From JBMOPD01 sp049323615 (GTDB taxonomy: Bacteria; Bacillota; Desulfotomaculia; Desulfotomaculales; Desulfocucumaceae), in NCBI GenBank assembly GCA_049323615.1, contig JBMOPD010000019.1, positions 16,546-80,545 on the forward strand: a stretch of 64,000 nt of DNA. Direction: 5' to 3'. The notes below the pieces were generated by a model. That model was not told the origin of the DNA, searched no databases, and saw only the letters and a list, made by a program, of their open reading frames with translations. The position numbers and the translations under genes were made by a program. Each line of letters starts with the position of its first letter. Within the stretch, counting starts at the first letter, position 1. Of the stretch, positions 1 to 7,883 are shown piece by piece.

Positions 1-132
1 GGGGTATACGAACAGGCATCCATCCAATCCCTTTGTCAAGATGAATTTGTCTCCCAGGCCTTCGCGGAAGCGGGCTGGAATAAAAAGCCTACCCTTGCTG
101 TCGATGGTATGCTGGTATTCACCTATAAACAT
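1..132 (-). CDS. mraZ: MraZ transcriptional regulator, N-terminal 44 residues (cut by window edge)
   Basis: Reading the minus strand from the ATG at 132 gives a protein starting MFIGEYQHTIDSKGRL and continuing to GLDGCLFVYP, which is the first AbrB-like half of MraZ. MraZ is a small DNA-binding protein that heads the division and cell wall (dcw) cluster and represses its own promoter. The rest of the gene, and by family knowledge mraW/rsmH and ftsL, should lie to the left of the window. The start is fixed by the family's invariant N-terminus and by the operator repeats just upstream. Only the start is visible, so integrity of the gene cannot be judged. Confidence 0.95.
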   Translation of the reverse strand, partial: MFIGEYQHTIDSKGRLFIPARFREGLGDKFILTKGLDGCLFVYP

Positions 133-164
133 GTCTTTTCACTCCACCCAACACCATCGATCCA

Positions 165-200
165 CCACTTTGATCCACTTTCATTCACTTTTCCCCACTT
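165..200 (-). promoter_or_regulatory. MraZ operator: four AAGTGG-type repeats at 10-bp spacing
   Basis: On the minus strand the sequence upstream of mraZ reads AAGTGG, AAGTGA, AAGTGG, AAGTGG, each copy exactly 10 bp from the next (plus-strand cores at 165-170, 175-180, 185-190 and 195-200). Firmicute and Mycoplasma MraZ proteins are known to bind tandem AAAGTG repeats with short spacers, so this should be the autoregulatory site. It sits between the predicted -10 box and the start codon. Confidence 0.85.
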
Positions 201-210
201 ATATTCTATA

Positions 211-239
211 ATACTATACCAATTCCTTCTAATTTTCAA
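211..239 (-). promoter_or_regulatory. Predicted sigma-A promoter of mraZ
   Basis: On the minus strand TTGAAA (234-239) is followed after 17 bp by TAGTAT (211-216). It lies just upstream of the MraZ repeats, in AT-rich DNA. Predicted by eye only. Confidence 0.5.
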
Positions 240-298
240 TAAAAACTCAAAAAAATTTTTAATTTATCCGCAGTAGTTTAAATATCCTTTATTAATAT

Positions 299-340
299 CA
301 ATATATTGAGCCTAGGTAAACCTTGGTGAGCAATATATTG
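299..340. repeat. Imperfect palindrome bounded by two CAATATATTG copies
   Basis: The self-complementary decamer CAATATATTG occurs at 299-308 and 331-340, 32 bp apart. Between them CCTAGG and CCTTGG can pair around a TAAA loop, so the whole 42-bp stretch can fold into a stem with one internal loop. It has no T-run, so it is more likely a binding site or palindromic element than a terminator. Confidence 0.45.
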
Positions 341-480
341 TAAGCAACAAAAAAACCGCACAGTGATGTACGGCAACACAAATTAAAAATTAGGGATTAG
401 GATCTATATCTAGTATTATTTCTCCCAATTTGCTACTTATAAATCATTATATTGTTACAGCCCTTTCAAAAGACGTGTCA

Positions 481-527
481 GGAATGCATTCCCCATTCTG
501 AATTCTGAATTCTGGATTCTGAATTCC
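481..527. repeat. GAATTC-type dispersed repeat, copy 1
   Basis: The 12-bp palindrome GGAATGCATTCC (481-492) is followed by tandem ATTCTGAATTCTG-like units to 527. The reverse complement of 12755-12799 has the same order: a GGAATGC-like end, then CATTCTGRATTCTG units. Further relatives lie at 40119-40154 and 63900-63912. Unknown function. Confidence 0.6.
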
Positions 528-543
528 ACTTTTAAGATTGTCC

Positions 544-1347
544 CTATACTTTAATCATTTCCCGCCGTCTCCCCCTGAACACCGCCACTTCCCTGTAACC
601 GGCTTCCAGCAGGAGCGCCCTGGCCTGGTCAAACCCCGATCCGACCAGCTCCGGATCATGGGCGTCGGAACCGGTTACCGCCGGAACACCCTCCACCCTG
701 CACAGTCTTAAAAATTCCAGGGCGGGGTAAATTTCCCCGGCCGGATATCTCAGGCCGGCGGTATTTACCTCCACACAGACGCCCGCCCTGGCAAAAGCCC
801 CGGCTGCCTGCCGGTAAAGCTCCATTGGAGCCTTCCCGGGCCGGTGCCCGAATTTTTTCACCAGGTCCGGGTGGGCAATAACATCAAAAAGGCCGGAACC
901 GGCCGCCCGGCAGAGAAGGTCAAAATAACTCCGGTATACATCCTCTATGTCACGCCTGCTGTATCCGTCCACCTGTCCCGGGTGGTCAAAGGCCCACCCG
1001 TCTATATAGTGGACCGATCCGATCACATAGTCAAAGGGGTGGTCCGAAAGTACCCGGGACGCCTTTTTTTCCCACCCCGGCACATAGTCAACCTCCACCC
1101 CCAGCAGGACATTAATATCGGTGTACCCCTTCCGCAGGTTTATAACCGCGCCCACATAGCCGGGAAAATCGCCTTCGGCCATGGCCAGCCCGGGATCCCT
1201 CCGCTCCCCGGGGAGCCAGTACATGGGCACATGGTCGGCAAACCCTATTTCCTTAAACCCTTTTTCACGGGCCCGCGCTATATACTCCGGCATTTCTCCC
1301 CGGGCATGGCCGCAGCGGGAAGTGTGAATGTGATAGTCGGGCATCAT
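544..1347 (-). CDS. PHP-domain phosphatase, histidinol-phosphatase (HisJ) family
   Basis: A 267-residue protein starting MMPDYHIHTSRCGHA. The HIHT-SRCGHA motif, the GFADHVPM segment, the IGSVHYIDGW stretch, DVIAHPDLVKKFG and the GSDAHDPELVG motif supply the histidine and aspartate metal ligands of the PHP superfamily; length and motif order fit the monofunctional histidinol-phosphatases that remove phosphate from L-histidinol phosphate. No other his gene is nearby, so the substrate is inferred from family only. The start at 1347 overlaps the stop of the upstream MetE-like gene (ATGATG overlapping TGA) with GGGAG about 10 bases before it, showing translational coupling. A longer in-frame extension to 1509 lies inside the neighbouring gene and is rejected. 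Confidence 0.8.
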   Translation of the reverse strand: MMPDYHIHTSRCGHARGEMPEYIARAREKGFKEIGFADHVPMYWLPGERRDPGLAMAEGDFPGYVGAVINLRKGYTDINVLLGVEVDYVPGWEKKASRVLSDHPFDYVIGSVHYIDGWAFDHPGQVDGYSRRDIEDVYRSYFDLLCRAAGSGLFDVIAHPDLVKKFGHRPGKAPMELYRQAAGAFARAGVCVEVNTAGLRYPAGEIYPALEFLRLCRVEGVPAVTGSDAHDPELVGSGFDQARALLLEAGYREVAVFRGRRREMIKV

Positions 1348-2438
1348 GGTGTGGCCAGCTCCCTTACCGCCCCGGATAATTCCCGGGTCAGCCGGTAGAT
1401 GCGGGCGGCCAGGCCGGGATCCAGCAGTCCTGTTCCGCAGGCCGGGGTAATCATGGTCTGGTCCAGTAAAGCCCGGTCCGGTATGCCCCTGGCGCCCAGC
1501 CGGGACCATAAATATTCAAGCCTTTTGAACAGGCTTTCCCCGGTCTCGGTAAAGGCCTCTTCATTGGTGGGCACCATTCCCTGGGCCAGGATCCCGCCCC
1601 GCAAAATAAAATCTTTTAGTTCCCCGGCAAAGGGCACCAGGGAATCTCCGAAATTGTAGGCGTCCAGGTTGACTATCTCCAGGTCGCACTGGTAAAGGAT
1701 TGACCAGTCTATGGCGTCACAGGAGTGCACCCCGGCCAGGGCCCCGGCCAGGTGAATCTGTTCGAATATTTCGTTCAGGTCCCCTTTAATCATCTCCCTG
1801 GTAACGGTTATGTAGCCGGACTTTCCGTAAACGCTTATGCCCGGCTCATCCACGAATATAATGGCCGGCCTGCCCAGGCCGGCCAGTTTCAAGGCCTGCC
1901 AGCGGCCGTGCAGGGCCAGGGTCTTAACCAGCATGTCCCGCAGCTGGTCCTCGTAGTAAGCCAGCCTGCCCCTGCCGTCCTTCAAGTTGAACCCCACCGT
2001 CAGGGGGCCGGCCATCTGTCCCTTGAAATAAACGGCCTCGCCGGGGCCCTTCTCTTTAACGTGATTGACAAAGGCATAAAATCCCGCCGCAGAATCCTCC
2101 GGCAGGGAAAATTCCTCCAGCGCCCCGCTGTCCCCTTCCACCGCCGCCATGTAGAGGGTATAGAAACGGGCCAGCTTCTCCCCCCAACCGTCACTTTCGC
2201 TGTCAAAATAAGCCCTGTCGTTTTCAATCCTGATCACACCTGCATTGACCAGGGGAGTCAGAAACTGAAAAACAAATCCTTCCTTCCCTCCCCTTCCGGG
2301 CATCTGGGGCCAGTGGGGTATTTCCGGCATACTGCCGAATATCAAGGACAGGGCCTCGTCCGGATCGGTATACGGTACGCTGCCAATGCCGGTAAGCAGC
2401 CCGGCCGGTTTAAAATCCACACCAACACAACCTTTCAT
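1344..2438 (-). CDS. MetE C-terminal-like / uroporphyrinogen decarboxylase-fold methyltransferase
   Basis: About 364 residues with the opening GLLTGIGSVPYTDP, a central FVDEPGISVYG strand, GVHSCDAIDWSIL and a late TPACGTGLLDPG. The H-x-C of GVHSC and the cysteine of TPACGTG match the zinc ligand pattern of the cobalamin-independent methionine synthase C-terminal domain, as does the TIM-barrel order. It lacks the MetE N-terminal half, so it belongs with short core-MetE-like proteins of anaerobes whose methyl donor is often unknown. It is the middle gene of a three-gene minus-strand operon between the GH57-GT4 gene and the PHP phosphatase. I chose ATG at 2438, preceded by GGGGAATT; an upstream GTG at 2468 would add ten residues. 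Methyl transfer is inferred. Confidence 0.7.
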   Translation of the reverse strand: MKGCVGVDFKPAGLLTGIGSVPYTDPDEALSLIFGSMPEIPHWPQMPGRGGKEGFVFQFLTPLVNAGVIRIENDRAYFDSESDGWGEKLARFYTLYMAAVEGDSGALEEFSLPEDSAAGFYAFVNHVKEKGPGEAVYFKGQMAGPLTVGFNLKDGRGRLAYYEDQLRDMLVKTLALHGRWQALKLAGLGRPAIIFVDEPGISVYGKSGYITVTREMIKGDLNEIFEQIHLAGALAGVHSCDAIDWSILYQCDLEIVNLDAYNFGDSLVPFAGELKDFILRGGILAQGMVPTNEEAFTETGESLFKRLEYLWSRLGARGIPDRALLDQTMITPACGTGLLDPGLAARIYRLTRELSGAVRELATP

Positions 2439-2474
2439 TCCCAATTCCCCGTCATTATATCCCACCACGTCCCT

Positions 2475-5285
2475 TTATGTAAAGGCGGCGCTGATCTTCT
2501 TTTTCCCGCGCACCCTGCGCCCAACATCGGTATAGACCCTTGCTGTTTCAAAGGCTATCTGGTTCCAGTCGTACCGGCTGACAACTTTCCGGTAAGCCTT
2601 GCGGCCAAGTTTTTCGGCCAGGGCCGGGCGGCTGAGCAGTTCCACCACAAACCGGGCCAGCAGATCGGCCCGGCCCGGAGGGACTTTCAGCCCGTCTATC
2701 CCGTGGCTGATAATTTCCGAAAGGCCTCCGGTGTCGGAAATGACCACCGGGGTTCCGGCGGCCATGGCTTCCAGGGCCACGATGCCAAATGGCTCATAAA
2801 TACTGGGAAAAGCGGCCACCGATGCTTCTGCCAGCAGCCTGTTCCTGCCCGCATCATCCACAAAGCCGATAAAATTCACATGCCCGGCCACACCGAGGCG
2901 GCCGGCCAGTCGCTTAAGCTCGTCCTCAAAGGGCCCCCGGCCTGCCACCACCAGTACTGCGCCGGGATGGAACCTTCTAATCATGGGCAGGGCCTGAATA
3001 AGCACCTGAACCCCCTTTTCCGGAACAAGCCTGCCCAGAAAGGCTATTACCGGTCCTCCGGATCCTTCTGCAAAACCGGCTTTAATGGCTGAATTGGCGG
3101 CCAGATTTCCGGCGTCCACCCCGTTGGGAATAACCTTTATTTCACCCTGCCTTTTTCCGAACAGCCTCCCCACTTCCCTGGCCATATAATGGCTGCAGCA
3201 AATAACCTGGCTGGCCCTGGCCACCAGGTCCCCTTCAATACTGTGTATCCGCCTCTGCAAATCGGTGAATATTCCCCTGTTGCGCCCGTATTCGGTGGCG
3301 TGTATGGTTGCCACCAGCGGGAGGCCGTATCTCTCGCCGATTGTCCTGGCCGCATCCCGGACCAGCCAGTCATGGGCATGAACCAGGCTGAAATAGCCTT
3401 TGGACAGGCCTGTTTCCTCGGCCCTTTTGACCATTCCGGCATTAAGCCTGGCAAGCCATTCCAGGAAGTCCCCGGTGTCCAGTTCCTCCGGATTGACCCG
3501 GTGCACGCACACCCCGGCATCATCCACCTCATGCAGGGGCTTGTCCCGGGCCGGGCAGGTAAAGACATGCACCTCTACGCCCAGGCCGGACAGGGCGCGG
3601 GACAGGTCGTGCACGTGCCTGCCCAGCCCGCCCACCGTACGGGGGGGATACTCCCAGGAAAGCATGATCACTCTCATTCCGGGCCGCCTGAAAGGCCCGG
3701 AATGAAATTTCCTGGTCCCAAACACTTTGAAATCAAGGTCGGGGAAAATATTGTCCGCACTTTCCAGTTCATTGATAAAGCTTTCATCTATGGAGCCGGA
3801 GTCAATCTGTTCGGCCAGGGTCAAAAAATTTTTTATATGTCCGGTAACCCTTTGGGTGGCGTATCCCACAGTGGTCTCTTCCTTGAGAATGAATGCCCAG
3901 TCGCTGCTCTGCGCCAGCAGCAGCTCCCGCCCCGCCTGGTTAAGGGCCCTGCGGACCAGACCTCCGGCCTGCCGGTGCCGGTCGGCCATTTCGGTCATCC
4001 TGGCCTCGGCCACATGCTGGTGCCTGTATATCCAGTCATTTTTGGGGTTAAGCCAGACGTAGCTGTACCCTCCCTCACCCCAGCTGCTCATGGGCAGGTC
4101 GGCCACCCGGTTGTCGGGGTACATGGACAGGTAATCCCCGGGCGAAATGGTTTTAATCCTCTTTTCCAGCGCCGCCAGGCGAAGTACATTTTCCAGCCAG
4201 GCAGGGCCTTCATACCACCAGTGGCCGAACAGCTCGGCATCGTAGGGGGCCAGGATAACCGGCGTCCTGTCCATCCTCCGGTGTGCCCTGCCAAGCTGCC
4301 GGATGCGCGATCCGACGAAGTCCCGGGCGTGAATCTCGGCCCTTTTCCCGGCCAGATCAGGCTTATAGGTCTCCTTGTGCTCTCCCCGCCCGGTAATCCG
4401 GTAGTATTTAAAACCCGTGTCCACCCTCACCGAGCCGTCGGGCAGGTAGGGTTTCAGGTAATCCGGATCCAGGTCATAGGCTATATCCCGGTAGAATTCC
4501 CGGTAATCCGGGTGGCCGGGGTAACCCACCCTTCTCTCCCAGACCTGCCTTGAACTTTCGGGATCCCGGCCGAAAACGGCCACACCGGAACGGCAGTGAA
4601 GCGGCCCGTACACGCCGTATACCGGCTCCGGTGAAGCGGCAAGGAGACCATGGGTGTCCACTATAAAATATTTAACGCCGGATTCCTTTAACATGACATC
4701 CAGGCCCTTGTCATAGGCGCACTCGGGCAGCCAGAAGCCCGGCGGCGTCTGTCCGAAAAGTTTTCCAAACAGGCCCAGTCCCACCTCGACCTGGGCCCTC
4801 CTGCACTCCCCGTTATGTATCAGGGGCAGAAAGCCGTGGGTGGCCGCGGTGGTAATCAGCTCCAGCCTTCCCCTGGCCGAAAGTTCCTTGAACCTGGACG
4901 CTATATCGCCCCCGCAGCCGTTAAAATACCTCCGCACGTTTTCCAGATGCCGGAGGTAAATTTCTGAAAGCGTATTAAATTCGGCGTTCCCGCTGGTCCT
5001 CTCACATTCAGCCAGGCCCAGGCTGATCATGCGGTCAAGATAGGAGAGGTATTTCTCCTTTAAAAGGTCGTCTGTCATCATTGAAAGCAGCGTCGGCGAC
5101 AGGGAAATGGTCAGGCGGAACTCCACCCCGTCATCGGCCAGCCTTTCAAAGGAGGACAGCAGCGGTATATAACACTCGGTACAGGACTCAAAAAACCACC
5201 GTTCCTCCAGTGAGTCACTGTGTTCCGGATGGCGCACAAAGGGCAAGTGGGCATGCAGTAATATCGACAGGTAGCCGCTAAACAT
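2475..5285 (-). CDS. GH57 alpha-glucan branching enzyme fused to GT4 glycogen-synthase-like glycosyltransferase
   Basis: A 936-residue two-domain protein. Residues about 1-530 are a GH57/DUF1957 domain: HAHLPFVRHPE is motif 1, GFWLPECAYDKG (near 188) carries the presumed nucleophile glutamate, and PYDAELFGHWWYEG (near 350) carries the acid aspartate. From about residue 537 a complete GT4 enzyme begins at MRVIMLSWEYPPRTVGG and runs through LVHAHDW, VIPNGVD, FLGRLVPEKG and SIYEPFGIVALEAMAAGTP, the GT-B donor site. Joined in one chain these should extend and branch a storage alpha-glucan in the cytoplasm. An alpha-glucan phosphorylase is encoded at 59304-61847. ATG at 5285 with AGGGGGTG upstream is preferred to GTG at 5291. 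It heads the operon with the two genes downstream. Confidence 0.85.
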   Translation of the reverse strand: MFSGYLSILLHAHLPFVRHPEHSDSLEERWFFESCTECYIPLLSSFERLADDGVEFRLTISLSPTLLSMMTDDLLKEKYLSYLDRMISLGLAECERTSGNAEFNTLSEIYLRHLENVRRYFNGCGGDIASRFKELSARGRLELITTAATHGFLPLIHNGECRRAQVEVGLGLFGKLFGQTPPGFWLPECAYDKGLDVMLKESGVKYFIVDTHGLLAASPEPVYGVYGPLHCRSGVAVFGRDPESSRQVWERRVGYPGHPDYREFYRDIAYDLDPDYLKPYLPDGSVRVDTGFKYYRITGRGEHKETYKPDLAGKRAEIHARDFVGSRIRQLGRAHRRMDRTPVILAPYDAELFGHWWYEGPAWLENVLRLAALEKRIKTISPGDYLSMYPDNRVADLPMSSWGEGGYSYVWLNPKNDWIYRHQHVAEARMTEMADRHRQAGGLVRRALNQAGRELLLAQSSDWAFILKEETTVGYATQRVTGHIKNFLTLAEQIDSGSIDESFINELESADNIFPDLDFKVFGTRKFHSGPFRRPGMRVIMLSWEYPPRTVGGLGRHVHDLSRALSGLGVEVHVFTCPARDKPLHEVDDAGVCVHRVNPEELDTGDFLEWLARLNAGMVKRAEETGLSKGYFSLVHAHDWLVRDAARTIGERYGLPLVATIHATEYGRNRGIFTDLQRRIHSIEGDLVARASQVICCSHYMAREVGRLFGKRQGEIKVIPNGVDAGNLAANSAIKAGFAEGSGGPVIAFLGRLVPEKGVQVLIQALPMIRRFHPGAVLVVAGRGPFEDELKRLAGRLGVAGHVNFIGFVDDAGRNRLLAEASVAAFPSIYEPFGIVALEAMAAGTPVVISDTGGLSEIISHGIDGLKVPPGRADLLARFVVELLSRPALAEKLGRKAYRKVVSRYDWNQIAFETARVYTDVGRRVRGKKKISAAFT

Positions 5286-5322
5286 ACTCACACCCCCTGA
5301 ATTGCTAACTTAAACTGTTAAC

Positions 5323-5850
5323 CTACTGATTGGTGTCATACCCCATGTAAAAGGGCATCGACTCAAAAACATCACTGAGTTCCAGGCTGCCTTCGGCTAT
5401 CCCCTCCAGCCCTCCGGGGTCCCGGATTTCAGGAAGATTTTCCACAGTTTTTCCGGTGACTTCTTTTTGTTTGGGCATGGCGTCAAATCTGGGCTCAGGG
5501 GGTGTAGTGATCCTTTCCGACCTGACCAGAGGAAAAAAGCTTCCATCCGGAAGCTTGCAGCCAACCTCAAAGCTGTACGTTGAATCCGGCTCCAGACGGT
5601 CAAAATACCAGTTGTTGGTGGCGGGAGGCGGCTCTGCCTCCCTTACCGGGATGTATTCGTAATCAAAATTTTCACTTTCCCGCACCTGGTACAGCCTGAC
5701 CAAAACCGGGCCGCCCAGTTCAACCACCGTCTCCCACTGGCTGCCGGACAATTCCCAGTAAACAAAAACAACACTGGGACCCTGTGAAAAAAAACCAACC
5801 ATGTTATCATCATAAAATTGGGGAAGACAGTCAAACCCCTTTTTGCTCAC
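5323..5850 (-). CDS. DUF4912 domain protein
   Basis: 175 residues beginning MSKKGFDCLPQFYDDN, with VVFVYWELSGSQWETV, a central VRLYQVRE strand and NNWYFDRLEPDSTYSFEVG, the pattern of the DUF4912 family found in Firmicutes; its function is unknown. The fold is probably an all-beta immunoglobulin-like domain, suggested by alternating hydrophobic strands. The start is GTG at 5850 behind a strong GGGAGGTGG site. It precedes the GH57-GT4 gene on the same strand by 37 bp and may share its transcript, hinting at a role linked to glucan metabolism, but nothing in the sequence proves this. No signal peptide or membrane segment is seen. Confidence 0.7.
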   Translation of the reverse strand: MSKKGFDCLPQFYDDNMVGFFSQGPSVVFVYWELSGSQWETVVELGGPVLVRLYQVRESENFDYEYIPVREAEPPPATNNWYFDRLEPDSTYSFEVGCKLPDGSFFPLVRSERITTPPEPRFDAMPKQKEVTGKTVENLPEIRDPGGLEGIAEGSLELSDVFESMPFYMGYDTNQ

Positions 5851-6125
5851 AGAGTACCACCTCCCAACCTTGTTTTTGCATGCTGGTAAATACTACCATA
5901 TATTGTTAATAGTTTCAATAGATTGTTATGGATATCACATTCTTCGATCTCTTTCGATTCATACCCGCAGCTATAGTTACATGCAAATTTTTAACCGTCA
6001 GTTAACCAACCGGGTGTTATCAACCCCGGTATATTTTTCTTTTGGAATATTATAACTTACTTTTATTAAATAATCGAGTGGTTTTGTTAAGTTATGTTAC
6101 AAATTTCACATTTTCTGTTAAATTT

Positions 6126-6566
6126 TTAACCCTTGCAGTCCTTGCAGTGACCGAAAATTTTCAGCTGGTGGTTGTGCACCGCAAAGCCGAAATCACGGCT
6201 TACCCTTAGTTCCAGGTCCTCCAGCAGGTCTTCATTCACCTCAAGTATCTGCCCGCACTTCAAACAGATCAAGTGGTGGTGCTGGTGGCCGGTTACCCTG
6301 CTGTCCCCGAATTCATACCTTTTCCGGCCGTCACCGAAATCCATGCTGTGAATGATGTCAAAGCTGGAAAACAGCTCCAGGGTGCGGTAAACCGTGGCCA
6401 GCCCGATGTCGGGGTCTCTTTCCTTGACCAGGTTGTATACCTCTTCGGCGCTCAAGTGCTTATCCTTGTTTTCCAGCAATACTTCCAGGACAGATTTCCT
6501 GCGGGTGGTAAGTTTTTGCTCCCGGGCCCTCAGCTTCTCCCCAACATCATTGATAATTTTTTTCAC
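6126..6566 (-). CDS. fur: Fur-family metal-dependent repressor
   Basis: 146 residues. The N-terminal winged helix contains LTTRRKSVLEVLLENKDKHL, EEVYNLVKERDPDIGLATVYRTLELF and the dimerisation half contains GHQHHHLICLKCGQILEV, an HxHHH metal site followed by a CxxC, with a second CxxC (CKDCKG) at the C-terminus, i.e. the two CxxC pairs that hold structural zinc. The regulator could be Fur, PerR or Zur; sequence alone does not separate these, but a perfect 7-1-7 Fur box stands before the FTR1 gene at 48492. It lies 46 bp downstream of the D-Ala-D-Ala carboxypeptidase gene on the same strand. Confidence 0.85.
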   Translation of the reverse strand: MKKIINDVGEKLRAREQKLTTRRKSVLEVLLENKDKHLSAEEVYNLVKERDPDIGLATVYRTLELFSSFDIIHSMDFGDGRKRYEFGDSRVTGHQHHHLICLKCGQILEVNEDLLEDLELRVSRDFGFAVHNHQLKIFGHCKDCKG

Positions 6567-6612
6567 TAACCATCACCCCCCGGGTGTTTATATCCGCATA
6601 AAGACAGGACAA

Positions 6613-7833
6613 TCAATACCATCTCTGCTTCCTGAACATGTAGCGGCGGCGCCTCGCCCTTGCCCGGGAACGGATAAACAGGTATAAGGGCACCAGGGCA
6701 ACGGGTCCGTACCACCAGCTGGAAAGCGGCTTCCGTTCAACATCCTGGTCGGCCACCAGGTCAATGCTGCCAATCTGCCTGCCGTCCTTTACAAAATACA
6801 TAGTCCCCACTTTTTGCCCTTTTTGTACGGGCGCAACGATATCACGGTCGATTAAAACCCGCTTGTCAATGGTTGAATTATCATTAACGGGAATATTGTA
6901 GTAGAATTCTCCGGCGGTGACCGCCCCGATCTCCTCCGTTACCCCCTTTTGCACGGCCGCCCTGCCTGCCACGGCGCCCCGCCCGGCCAGCGTCACCTGC
7001 TTGAACTCATTGAACCCGTAATCAAGCAGGGTGACAGTGTCTTTATACATCCCGAAATTCTCGGTTTTCAACACCACCGAAAGAAGCTCCCGGCCGTTTC
7101 TGGAGGCGCTGGCCACCAGGCACTGCCCGGCCTCGTCGGTAAAACCGGTCTTAATACCGGTTATTCCCTTGTATTCAAACCTGGACCCGGGCCACATCAT
7201 CTTGTTGTGGTTGACAAAGTCCTCCTGGGGAACACCGTTGACCGGCCTGGGCAGAACCCTTTGCACACGGTAATGATACGTACCCGCGATTTCCCTGAAG
7301 ACGCTGTTTTTCATCGCTTCCCGGGCAATCAGGGCCAGGTCCCCGGCGGTGGTGTAATGATCGGGGTCATGAAGGCCGTGGGGGTTGACAAAATTACTGT
7401 TTAACGCCCCTATGGCCCGGGCCTCGCTGTTCATTAGCCGGGCAAAGCCCTCCACCGACCCCCCGATGTGCTCCGCCACCGCCACCGCCGCATCGTTGGC
7501 CGACGCGAGCATAATTATATAAAGCAGGTCCTCAAACCTTAAAACTTCATCTTCCTGCAGGCCTACATGGGATCCACCGGCCAGGCAGGCCTCCCGGGAC
7601 ACTTTCACCCTGTCCCCGAAATTTCCTTTTTTAATCGCCACCAGTGCGGTCAGTATCTTGGTGGTGCTGGCCGGGTACATTCTCCGGTCCATATTCTTCT
7701 GGTAAAGTATCTGCCCGCTTTGCATATCCATTAAAACGGCGGCCTCGGCCGAAACCTCCGGCTGCGCCCATACTTTAGCCGGTGACAAAAAGCCAAAAAA
7801 CAGGACAACGAACGCCAAAAATGCCTTTTTCAT
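6613..7833 (-). CDS. D-alanyl-D-alanine carboxypeptidase (peptidase S11, DacF/PBP5-like)
   Basis: 406 residues with an N-terminal signal sequence (MKKAFLAFVVLFFGFLSPA), then the three penicillin-binding motifs: STTK (in PASTTKILTALVA) with the catalytic serine, SAN (in MLASANDAAVAVAEHIGG) and KTG (in GIKTGFTDEAG). A beta-rich C-terminal domain and a hydrophobic segment with an Arg-rich tail follow, giving a membrane anchor. The enzyme trims the terminal D-alanine of peptidoglycan stem peptides outside the membrane. In spore formers the DacF type helps set forespore cortex cross-linking; that role is inferred from family only. GGGGGAAGG stands just before ATG at 7833. Confidence 0.9.
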   Translation of the reverse strand: MKKAFLAFVVLFFGFLSPAKVWAQPEVSAEAAVLMDMQSGQILYQKNMDRRMYPASTTKILTALVAIKKGNFGDRVKVSREACLAGGSHVGLQEDEVLRFEDLLYIIMLASANDAAVAVAEHIGGSVEGFARLMNSEARAIGALNSNFVNPHGLHDPDHYTTAGDLALIAREAMKNSVFREIAGTYHYRVQRVLPRPVNGVPQEDFVNHNKMMWPGSRFEYKGITGIKTGFTDEAGQCLVASASRNGRELLSVVLKTENFGMYKDTVTLLDYGFNEFKQVTLAGRGAVAGRAAVQKGVTEEIGAVTAGEFYYNIPVNDNSTIDKRVLIDRDIVAPVQKGQKVGTMYFVKDGRQIGSIDLVADQDVERKPLSSWWYGPVALVPLYLFIRSRARARRRRYMFRKQRWY

Positions 7834-7883
7834 GCCTTCCCCCGGTGAAAAAAGATTAAACTCTTTTTATTTCTATATTTATT

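Larger units (their letters stand above)
133..543. other. Intergenic region between mraZ and the PHP phosphatase gene
   Basis: This 411-bp AT-rich stretch holds the mraZ promoter and operator, an imperfect palindrome bounded by two CAATATATTG copies, and a GAATTC-type repeat. No ORF with a ribosome-binding site is visible. Confidence 0.7.

Noticed and set aside
481..527. CRISPR-like array from the repeated GAATTC units
   Set aside because: Units are about 7-8 bp, contiguous and without unique spacers; this is a short tandem repeat family.
1725..3092. A 455-codon plus-strand frame opposite the MetE-like and GH57-GT4 genes
   Set aside because: It spans two well-supported minus-strand genes and their junction, with no domain features of its own.
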